Part shown: positions 1 through 11,200 of the stretch, one piece after another
Position numbering within the stretch: position 1 is the first letter of the stretch
Layout: every line of letters begins with the position of its first letter
NCBI GenBank assembly: GCA_051294375.1
Contig: CM119265.1
Location: 4,223,025 to 4,287,024, forward strand
DNA length: 64,000 nt
Source of the DNA: Paraspadella gotoi
Taxonomy: Eukaryota > Chaetognatha
Direction: 5' to 3'
Notes under the pieces: model-generated
What the model was told of the DNA's origin: nothing
The model's input: only the letters and a program-made list of their open reading frames with translations
Database searches by the model: none
Position numbers and translations under genes: made by a program

Positions 1-143
1 TTCAAAACAGCTTTCCTTTTGGGTATCAGCTGTTTTGAAGTTTCCATGGTAAAAAAACCAAAAAAAAACAAATAACAAAAATGGATAAAAAAATTTTTTC
101 CGCAAAAAAAAGGAAATTGTAAGACAAAATTTCGATCCTTTTT

Positions 144-338
144 NNNNNNNNNNNNNNNNNNNNNNNNNNNNNNNNNNNNNNNNNNNNNNNNNNNNNNNNN
201 NNNNNNNNNNNNNNNNNNNNNNNNNNNNNNNNNNNNNNNNNNNNNNNNNNNNNNNNNNNNNNNNNNNNNNNNNNNNNNNNNNNNNNNNNNNNNNNNNNNN
301 NNNNNNNNNNNNNNNNNNNNNNNNNNNNNNNNNNNNNN
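144..338. other. assembly gap (195 N)
   Basis: Run of N. It and the next gap lie where exons for the upstream half of the PDE gene, including GAF-A, could be hidden. The 143 bases before it are AT-rich with nothing recognisable. Confidence 0.99.
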
Positions 339-420
339 TAAAAACCTCGTCATGGGACGACAGAAAAGCGAGATAGTAGAGGGTTCAAAGTTTAAACTTT
401 TTTTGAGCAGATCTGTAGTT

Positions 421-668
421 NNNNNNNNNNNNNNNNNNNNNNNNNNNNNNNNNNNNNNNNNNNNNNNNNNNNNNNNNNNNNNNNNNNNNNNNNNNNNNNN
501 NNNNNNNNNNNNNNNNNNNNNNNNNNNNNNNNNNNNNNNNNNNNNNNNNNNNNNNNNNNNNNNNNNNNNNNNNNNNNNNNNNNNNNNNNNNNNNNNNNNN
601 NNNNNNNNNNNNNNNNNNNNNNNNNNNNNNNNNNNNNNNNNNNNNNNNNNNNNNNNNNNNNNNNNNNN
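421..668. other. assembly gap (248 N)
   Basis: Run of N. The 82 bases between this gap and the previous one show no coding signal. Confidence 0.99.
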
Positions 669-689
669 CGTCACGCTTTTTTCTTTCTT

Positions 690-1015
690 TTTTTCTCTTT
701 TTCTTTCTGTCTCTCTCTCTTTAACTCTCTCTTTTACTCATACACGTATTTGATTGTTTTATTTACGTTGAATGAATCATCGCATCAATGAATGATTATC
801 ATCACATCAATGAATGACGATCATCGTATCAATCATTAGGTTATCATGACATCTATCATTTGGTTATCATCGCATCCATTATTGGTTATTGGTTATCATC
901 GCATCAATTTTTTGTCTTTACTATTACTATTACATCAATCATTTACTATTACATCAATCAAATACTATTACATCAATAATTTGTTATCGCATCAATCATT
1001 CGTTTTTTCCCAGAT
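690..1015 (+). repeat. minisatellite-bearing element (ATCATCGCATCAAT units)
   Basis: A CT-rich start and the ACTCATACACG segment lead into degenerate tandem copies of a 14-22 base unit around ATCATCGCATCAAT. The same arrangement lies in reverse at 31670-32030, including the flanking TTTATTTACG and (CT)n, so this is a dispersed element rather than a local slippage array. It lies in the intron upstream of the first visible PDE exon. Confidence 0.7.
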
Positions 1016-1254
1016 TTTTCCATTAATTTTCTTTGATAGTCCCGGCTAGCGAGATCCATACTGTATACTTTCTTTCAAGATTTTTTTCTTTATGATTCAT
1101 AAAAATAGAATATATTTCTTCTGTTAATTATAAGTGCATGCATTTAGTTTTCCTTGTATTTTGATTTATTTTTGGCGTGCGGGGACGGGCGGGATAATAT
1201 CTTGTACTTAGGCAAATATGTTAACATTTCCTTTTAAAACTCCTACCAACCCAA

Positions 1255-1522
1255 TTCTCTCCCTCTCTCTCTCTTTCTCTCTCTCCTTCCCTCTCTCTCT
1301 CTCTTTCTCTCTCTCTCCCTCTCGTCTCTCCTTCCGCTCTCCTCCTGCCCTCACTCTATCTCTCTCGCCCTCCCTCTCTCTCTCTCTCCTCCCTCTCTCT
1401 CCCTCTCTCTCCTCTCCTTCTCCATCCCTCTCTCTCTCTCCCTTCCTCTCTCTCTCCCTCCCTCTCTCTCTCTCTCCCTCTCTGTCTCTCTCTATCGCTC
1501 TCTCTCTCCCTCTCATCTCTCC
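1255..1522. repeat. CT/GA-rich low-complexity tract
   Basis: Nearly pure pyrimidine on the + strand (CTCTCC-type units). Open frames on both strands here are composition artefacts. It sits just before the splice acceptor of the PDE exon at 1536 and may act as an over-long polypyrimidine tract. Confidence 0.9.
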
Positions 1523-1535
1523 TTAGCTACTTTAG

Positions 1536-3322
1536 TCTGGGGCGGGATCGCCATGTACTACGACGAGATGTTACGTCGGCCTCAGAAAAGTCGAAACCTC
1601 AATGAGTTTCTTCTCGACGTCATCAAGTCACTCTTCAAGGACATCTCCACTGACAAGGTTGGCTTCGACGTCGTCGTCGTCGTCGTTGTTGTTGTCGTTG
1701 TTCGCATCGTCTCATTCCCAATTTTCTTTCTTGGGGACAGCGATACCTATATCATTGTTGTCGTCGTCGTCGTCGTCGTCATCGTCGTAACAAAAATATT
1801 TAGACGAGGGTATAACAAGGTATTTCTGTCGTTTTATCGTCGTCGTCGTCGTCGTCGTCGTCGTCCTCATTATCGAAAAAGTTTTTTTTGGGTGAAACTC
1901 TTAATGTCGTTTTTATCTTTCGCTTGTCATTGTAATAATCTCTAAATGAATAACCTTAAATTTCAAATCGCTGATTTAACCATTTGATCTTCTCGGCGCT
2001 TATTAGACCTACCTATCAAACCCCTCCTCCACATATGGAGCCCTAAACCAGCAAAGCTTGTCCAAAGTCAGGGGTAAGATAGCTTATTTAATATTTATTA
2101 AAAGAATATGGTTGTTCGAATTTCATAAAGGTCGTGTCCAGAATCATGGCCTACGCCAAACGCCTCGTCGACGCGGACAGAGCGTCGCTCTTTATGGTGG
2201 ACGCCAAGCAGGAGGAACTCTACGCCCACGTTTTCGATCAGGGTGATTGATTGATTGATTGATGGTTTGATTGGCTGATTGATTGATTGAATTTAATTAT
2301 TACTCGAATAATTGATTGATGAAACAAATGATTGACGTGATTTATTAATATAAAGAACGAATTATTACTTGATTGATTACTTTAATAAATGATTGTTTAA
2401 AATCGTTATTTATTGATTTTTTTTGATTGAATAATTGATTGATTAATTGGCTTCAGGGGACATCTATGTAGACGGAGATTTCGTTCCGAACACAAAACCC
2501 GAGGAGATACGATTTCCCAAAGACAAAGGAATCGCAGGTAAAGAACAATCAAAAGAACAAATTATTATAATAATAATAATAATAATAATAAAAGTATTAA
2601 TCAACCGTGGCTCTATTCTTCCAAGGTCACGTGGCCACTACCGGCGAAACTCTCAACATCCCCGACGTCTACGCGGATCCTCGTTTCAACCGCGACGTGG
2701 ACGCCATGACGGGATATCGCACGCGGACGATCCTCTGCATGCCGATTCGCACGCGCGACGCCGTCATCGGGGTCGTTCAACTCGTCAACAAAAGAGGCGG
2801 CGCCTTCACCAAGAAGGACGAGGCCGCCTTTCAAGTCTTCGCCGTCTACTGCGGTTTGGCGCTGCACAACGCCGGCCTTTACGACCGATTGTGGAAGAGC
2901 GAGCAGGTAGCGCCTCCTTTCGGCTCTATTTTCCTAGAACGCCCCATTTTATCTTAAATTCGTAATTAAGTTATTCTTTAAGTAAAAAAAAATTAGGCGA
3001 AAGGTTTAGGGATTAGGTTAAGAATTGAAGTTGGAGATTAGGGTTTTGAATTAGTGATTAGTATTTATAGTTAAGGTTAAATAATAGTTTAGGGTTGAAT
3101 CCTAATACGCGGAACCGACCATTGGAGAGTTACACTCTCATCAATTATCCTTTTGTAAAACAAGCCTCGCAAGGCTACGCTTAGAAGTTGCCATATAACC
3201 TTACCCCGTAAGAAAGCTCTGTAGGGTGAATATCGGACAATTGCCGATGGCCTGATTATTCTAATCAGAAAAAACCCTCCCAATCCAACCCCCCTCCCTC
3301 TCTCTCGCTCTCTTCACCCCCC

Positions 3323-3375
<53 letters not shown>

Positions 3376-5371
3376 GCTACAAAGTGGCCAACGAAATCAT
3401 GTCTTATCATTACAAATGCACCGACGAAGAAGTTGACAGAATTCGTCGACTTCCTCCTCATCCGATTCATTTCGTTAAAGGATTCAATCGATTCGACTTT
3501 TTTGGTTGGCACATCCACTCTGACGTCAAGGTGAGCGGGAAGAGTTTGATTGGTTGTTAAAGGTGAGCGGGAAGAGTTTGATTGGTTGTTAAAGGTGAGT
3601 GGAAAGATTTTGATTGGTTGTTAAAGGTGAGCGGGAAAAGTTTGATTGGTTGTTAAAAGGTGAGTGGGGAGAGTTTGATTGGTTGATAAAGGTGAGCGGG
3701 AGGAGTTTTGATTGGTTGTTAAAGGTGAGTGGGAAAGAGTTTGAATGGATTGTTAAAGGTGAGCGGGAGAGTTGACTGGTTGTTAAAGGTGAGCGGGACG
3801 AGTTTTGATTGGTTGTTAAAGGTGAGTGGGAAGAGTTTAATTGGTTGTTAAAGGTGAGCGGAAGAGTTTGATTGGTTGTTAAAGGTGAGCGGGAAGAGTT
3901 TTATTGTTGTTAAAGGTGAGCGGGGAAGAGTTTGAATGGTTGATAAAGGTGAGTGGGAAGAGTTTGATTGGTTGTTAAAGGTGAGGGGAAAGTTTGATTG
4001 GTTGTTAAAGGTGAGGGGAATAGTTGTTTGGTTGGTTAAAGGTGAGTGGGAAGAGTTTGATTGGTTGTTAAAGGTGAGCGGGAAGGTTTGAATGGTTGTT
4101 AAAGGTAGGTGGAAGAGTTTGATTGGTTGTTAAAGGTAAGCGGGAAGAGTTTGATATGGTTGTTAAAGGTGAAGCGGGAAGAGTTTTATTGGTTGTAAAG
4201 GTAAGCGGGAAGAGTTTTGAATGGTTTGTTAAAGGTGAGCGGGAAGAGTTTGAATGGTTGTTAAAAGTGTGAGTGGGAAGAGTTTGATTGGTTGTTAAAG
4301 GTGAGCGGAAGAGTTTGAATGTTGTTAAAGGTTGAGCGGGAAGAGTTTGATTGGTTGTTAAAGGTGAGCGAAAAGAGTTTTTGATTGATTGTGTAAAAGG
4401 ATACGGATGCGAAAGTCTATTTGTTCGATCGTAGTCGAAAACGTTGTGTTCTGGCGACACCAAATCTTTTGTGACATTGCTTCTTAAATTTGACTACTGA
4501 GTCGATACTTTATGATTTATCTTTAGTTTAATATTTGTTTGTCGCTTTCTTTAATTGTATCTTGGATCTTGAATTGTATTTAAAGTTATGTAAAAAATTG
4601 AATAGTTTAAAAAATCGCATAAAAATTTCCAATTTAATGGTATTCTTCTAAATATTTTGCCACTGAATTCAAACTCTCCATCAATTACTTCCGTTCTGAA
4701 TATTCTTCGCATCCCGAACCACCCTCCTTCCTCCCAACGACTCTCAAACCACCTTCCCGACTAAAAACCACCCTTCCACTTTCCCAAACCAATCTCCCAA
4801 CCCTGACCTCCAGGTCCAACACGTGGTGGAGATGTTCTACGAACTCTTCGATCGAGCGACGTCTTCGGCGTCGGCGTCGCGCGCTTCGACGCCATCGTCG
4901 GTCGACGCCGCCGGCGCCACGACGCCGGCCACGCCCGCGACGACGCCCCTCGGCGTAGTCCTCAAGAGCAGCGAGCGATGGTCGTCGACGAGCCACTCGG
5001 GCGGAACCGCGAGGCTCTACATCGATAAGGAGCAGATCCTCAACTTCTTGCTCACGGTTTGCGGTTGGGGTTTGGTTGGGCTGGTGATTTGGTGTGTCGA
5101 TGGGTTTGTTAATTTGATTGTAATTTCTTTGGTTTGTTTGGTTCAGCTGCAAGTTACTTAGTTAATTGGGAAGAATGATATTTGTTGGATGAAAAGTGTA
5201 AAAGGTCGGCCTATTGATATGTTGATTGCTCGATGTATAATTTCGATGTATATTTACAATATATTCTTATATCTTGATTCCTCTGCGATGGCATAGACGC
5301 TGTAACGTCTAAAATAATGTGTAAAAGAGCCTCTTTTTATCGAGCCTGGCCATGGCTATATAATGATTTAG

Positions 5372-5415
<44 letters not shown>

Positions 5416-8196
5416 TGAGTTCTCCAATACTTTTACAATAAACTCTATTGGTTTATTTCTTGTCCTCAAAATACCGAGACACATTATACCAGTGAATCCA
5501 GACTAAAACACTTAATCATTTGAAACTACCTTTCCTTCACAAAACAAGTTCAAACGTAAAAAAAACCAAAAAAAAACACGAATGTTAATACTGTTTTTGA
5601 TATTAATTAAAAAAAAAACTTCAACAGGGTTATGACTTAAATCTTTTCCGCTCATAGGAAAGTACCTTTTATTAAGTAACTAGTTATTTTACTTTACATT
5701 TAGCTTATGTGTATGGATGAATGAAAAGAAAATTAAAATAAAAATCCGATAATGATAGTCTTCACAATCCTGGTCCCACTTCCCAACCACCCCTTAGGTC
5801 CGCAAGAACTATCGCCAGATCCCCTACCACAATTGGAACCACGCCTTCGAAGTGGCCCGCGCCATGTTCTGCCTCCTCAAGTCGCAACACAGATTCTCGA
5901 TGTTGGAAGGAGTTGGGCTCTTCATCGGTTGCCTCTGTCACGACGTAGACCACAGGGGGAAGACAAATTCGTTCATGGCGAGTTTTAGATTTAGCTATTG
6001 ATTTGATTATATAATTGATTTGATAGTCTGACCAAATAAATTATTAGATAGATTTATAAATGAATTGATACACCGTTCTATGGATAGTAGATGGTCTCGA
6101 GTTCATCTGATTAATTGATTGAATGATTGATCGATTAATTAGTTGGTTATATCCTCGATGTCAGGTTAAAAGCTCCTCACCATTGTCTCTCCTCCACACA
6201 ACTTCGACCCTTGAGCATCACCACTTCAAACACACCGTCTCCATCTTACAGCAGGTTAATATAACAATAATTAATAGGCAAAAAAAAAGAACAATTTACA
6301 TATAAGTGCCCCTTTTACGCTAACAGTGAAAATAAAGTAAGTTTTAAGTTTAACAAGTTTGAGCAAACAATGTCGGATCTGCCCACGATCATTATCGGTA
6401 ATTAATTAATTAATTAATAATTAATTCAAGTTAATTATTTAATTAATTAATAATTAATTTATTCAAGTTAATTATTTAATTAATTAGGCAATTAATTAAT
6501 TAATTTGATCCAAAATATTTGTTTTGATTGATTAATTGACTGATAAATTATTGATTAATTAATTGACTAATTAATTAATTAACTGATTAATTTTTTAATT
6601 AATTAATACATCTTGCATTTACATTAAAAATAAAAAGAAAAAGAAGCATAATCAATTAGTGAAATAGGTTCTTTGTTTTTTCCATTTAAACTCATTTCCA
6701 CTCAAACGATTCCATCAAAACTTGATTTCCAGTTTAATCACACACTTTCTACCCAAATACAAAATTTCAAGTCATCCACTCATGAGTAATTGATGTTCAA
6801 ATAATGAAATATATTTTTTTTGTTTTTTCCATTTAAATTCATTTCCACTCGGACGATTCCATCGAAACTTCATATACAGCTCAATCACACACTTCCTTAC
6901 CCACACACAAAATTCCATTCCAATCCATCCATCCATTCACGAGTAATTTGTGTTTTTTGCTAAGTTTAAATTTATCATAATTCGATGTTCTGACATGATA
7001 TAAGTGAGTGCCCGACAATATTGAGGGGGCGGACCGACGGACCGACAAAGTGAATTATAGAGTCGGGATCTGCTGAAAGCAGATCCGACTAAAAATTAGT
7101 GTGGAAGTCCGCGACAAAGAGACTGCTCGCGGTTAGGTTAGTTATTTGGTTAGAGATTTGGTTAAAAATTAGGGTTATGGTTTAGGGTTACTGGATAAGG
7201 CTACGGATTTGAGTTAGGGATAGGTTTAGGGATTAGTTTAGGTATAAGGGCAGGTTATTAAACTATTAGATGATGGTTAAATATTTGAGTTTCAAATTAA
7301 ATTAAGGGATTGCGAACGGAAAAGGGGCAATTTCGGAAAATAGTGCTTTAAGAATAGCAAATTAAATGTTAGAAGTATTTTTAAATATATTAACAAGGAC
7401 CGACACAACATCTTCGAACGATTCAAACCTGACGAGTACAAGGACGTCCTCCGCGTGATCAAGCATTGTATTCTGGCGACGGATTTGGTGCAATTCTTCA
7501 AGAACAAACCTTTGCTGGAGAATCTCGCGGAAACGCAGGGTGAGAGAGGAAAGAGATTTAGGGAGAGGAAAGAGACTTAGGGAGAGGAAAGAGATTTAGG
7601 GAGAGAATGAAGATAGGAAAGAGAGAAGATAATGGAATGAAGAAAAAAAGGAAAGATGGGAGGAATGTATTGTGAGCAGACTAAGTTCGAAAGGATGATA
7701 GGATGAAAAAAAGAAGAAAAAATAGATAAGTCCAAGGAATTTTGAATATTTTGATTTAGAAAATTAAGAAAGGAAAGGAAGAACTTTGTTTTTCCGGAAA
7801 ACGTATATCACAGGTGAAAAGAAAAATCGACGGTTAAAAACTAAATACATTCGAAAAAACAAACAAAACAACAACATCAATGTTATATATACCAAATCCA
7901 CATCTCCACTCCTGCCATCTTTAGGCGGATTCGACTGGGATTCCCCCACGCATCGCGATCTTCTCATGGCCGTCGGCATGACCGCCTGCGACCTCTCCTC
8001 GGGCTACACCGAGTGGGAGGGGAGTAGACATCTCGCCTCCAAGCTCATGGAAGAGTTCTGGCAGCAAGGAGACGAGGAGAGATTGCAGGGTCTAACCCCG
8101 ATCGAGCAGATCGAGCCAATTCTGGACAGGAGGCAGGAGAACAATCTGCCAGTGTTGGAGGTAAGTAAAACATGAATAATAATAATAATAATAATA

Positions 8197-8293
<97 letters not shown>

Positions 8294-11200
8294 TGTTTGA
8301 GCTGCCTCGGTTTAATATCAAAATTGTTTAATTTGGCTGACTTTCTCGTAGACGACGATCGAGAATTCAACGATGTTTTAAATGTTTATTTCTTTCGAGA
8401 TAAACGGAGACGATGAATAAAAATGTTTCAATTGTTTCACAATAAACAACACGTTAAAATCCACTTAATAACAGTTTAATAAACGACATGAAAACGTTCG
8501 ACGTCGGGGAACGCAATAATCTTCACGGGAAAAAAGTTAAAATAAAAATTTATTGTCTTCAAGTATTTGCAAAGAAAACGTAACGATGGGATTAAAAAAG
8601 TTAAGGGTGTTGGGCGCGAACCCGCGACCTTTTCGTTAATAGCACCACGCTCTAACCAGCTGAGCTAACCGGCCACGGTTGTGTTAATCGCCTTTTTTTA
8701 TATATAAAATTCAAACTTAATCTAAACTTTATATTCTATATTAAGGCGTAGTAAAATTTCTAAATTTAACTTTAATTAAAATTCTAAAAGTGAGGAACGA
8801 ACAACATTATACTAATGAACATTTATGTAATAAAAAAATTTAGAATAACTTTTACAATTTATGCAGTAGGCCATATTTATACTAATACTAAACCAATAAA
8901 TGTTCAATTTTCAAAACAGTTTTTTTAAAGATTTTTTTGCAGATTTGGATTCGTCATAAAAAGTTGATAAAAAGAAATATAACTCTTTTTGAAAAATTGT
9001 TTTATTAAGTGGGTCAAAAATTATAAAAAGCTATATTTTAAGCTGAAAATTAACTTTTTATATATTAAATATATTTTTTTAAATTTTTAACCCACTTAAT
9101 GAAACAATTTTTTATAATGATTTATATTTTCTTTTATCAACTTTTGACGAGGAATTCAAATCTGCAATTAAAATTAAGAAAAGCCTATTTCGAAAATTTT
9201 CAATAATATAAGGATAGTACTATATATAAATTTAGCCTACTGCGAAAATTAAAAAACATAAAATTAATTTTTTTTACAAATTAATATTCACTGATGGTAT
9301 GTTGTTCATAATTGACTTTTAGAATTTTTGTATGTAACTTTCACTACGCCTTATTCTATATAGTGATTTACGAAAACTTAAGTAAGTTATTCTCTCACGT
9401 AGCCTCTTCTAAGGAAACATCTTTTTTAAATAATGTCTTAGTTGATCGTCTTCTCATGCCTAACACGCAGAAGGTCCCAGGGTCGAAACTGGGCAGTACC
9501 TGTTTTTTCAATTTTTGAAAATAAACTTTCGAACATCGATTGTGGTCGACAAGTATATACCATGATGGAAAAAAAGTGTCGCGGTTACTTTCCAGCTATT
9601 TTTTGACATTTTAATGTAAGAATCGAAAAATAAAATTTAAATATTAAGAAACTTCGGCCTTTTGTGATTCATATAAGCTGTGTCTCATTTATGTATGACA
9701 AAAACTACAAGAGTTCCATGTAAAAGAAAATACGTTGTCCAAAAAAGGCTTCCTTCATTTTTATCTTTTTTATATCTATACTTTTTATTTATACTCATTT
9801 CCAGTTCTTTTTTATTACTTTTTGAGTTTAACCAATACTATTTAAAATCCCTGCCTTTTCTCAGTCTCATGTCAAATGGTTATTGCATTATCTCTATTAG
9901 GATAGATTCATATGTCAAAAAAAGAACAATATTAAAAATACATTGATGCTGTAGATGTTACAGAATATTTTTTTTAAATTGTAAAGTATCAATAAAAGTT
10001 ATAAGGTTCCGGGTAACCTTTCTGTAAAAAAAGTTATAATTTTTATTTACCTTTGGATGTATAATCAGAATCAAGTATCAAACAAGTCGAAAAATAAAAA
10101 AAATTATTTTTATTAAAGTGAAAGACAATAAATTATCACATTATGAAGCAACAACTCAAGCCTGGTTTACTTTATAGAGGATCAATCTTGCATATACATT
10201 TAATATAAAAGGAAAAAAAATCATAATCAATTAGTGAAACAGGTTTTTTTTCCATTTAAACTCATTTCCACTCAAACGATTCCATCGAAACTTGGTTTCC
10301 TGTTCAATCACACACTTTCCTACTCACATACAAAATTTCATGTCAATCGCCCCATCCACTCATGAGCAAATAGTTCAAATAGTGAATTATATTTTTTTGT
10401 TTTTTCCATTTAAACTCATTTCCACTCGGACGATTCCATCGAAACTTTATATCCAGCTCAATCACACACTTCCCTACCCACACACAAAATTTCATTCAAA
10501 TCGATCCATCCAATCACGAGTAATTGGTGTTTTTTGCTAAGGTGGGATGGACGGACGGACATCATTTTTTTTGCATAATTTATCATAATTCGATGTTCTG
10601 ACATGATATAAGTTAGTGCCCGACAACATTGAGGGGGCGGAACGACAGACCGACAAAGTGAATTATAGAGTCAAGATCTGCTGATAAGCAGATCCGATTA
10701 AAAAGAATTCGAAATTCTTCAAAAATTACCATATGATTCTTTTCTTTGATCGATTTTCCGATTTTAATTTGCTTAGCGCACTTTTAAAAGGATTAAATTA
10801 AAGATTTTATATTTAACAAACATACACCTATTACTTATAATATAAATATAAAAAAATATTAAATTAGGTCAATTTCTTTTTAATATCAAAATTATAAATC
10901 AAAAGTCGTTCAACTACCATAAATAATTTCTTTAAGAACCAAATTTGTTGGTTAATGAATTTTTTCTCCATATTTTTAGTCGGATCTGCTGAAAAGCAGA
11001 TCCCGACTCTATAATTCACTTTGTTTGTCTGTCGGTCCGCCCCCTCAATCTTGTCGGGCATTCACTTATATCATGTCAGAACATCGAATTATGATAAATT
11101 ATGCAAGAAAAACGATGTCCGTCCGTCCGTCCGTCTGTCCGTCCATCCCACCTTAACAAAAAATACCAATTACTCGTGATTGCCTGGATGGATTGGAATG

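Noticed and set aside
1208-1526. Long Ser/Leu or Arg/Glu open frames on both strands
   Set aside because: They are the two translations of a CT/GA low-complexity tract with no other protein-like content.
3528-4400. CRISPR array
   Set aside because: Units are contiguous, with no unique spacers, in an animal intron; it is a minisatellite.
8004-8370. Poly-Tyr, poly-Leu and poly-Ile frames
   Set aside because: Translation of an (AAT)n microsatellite next to a PDE splice donor.
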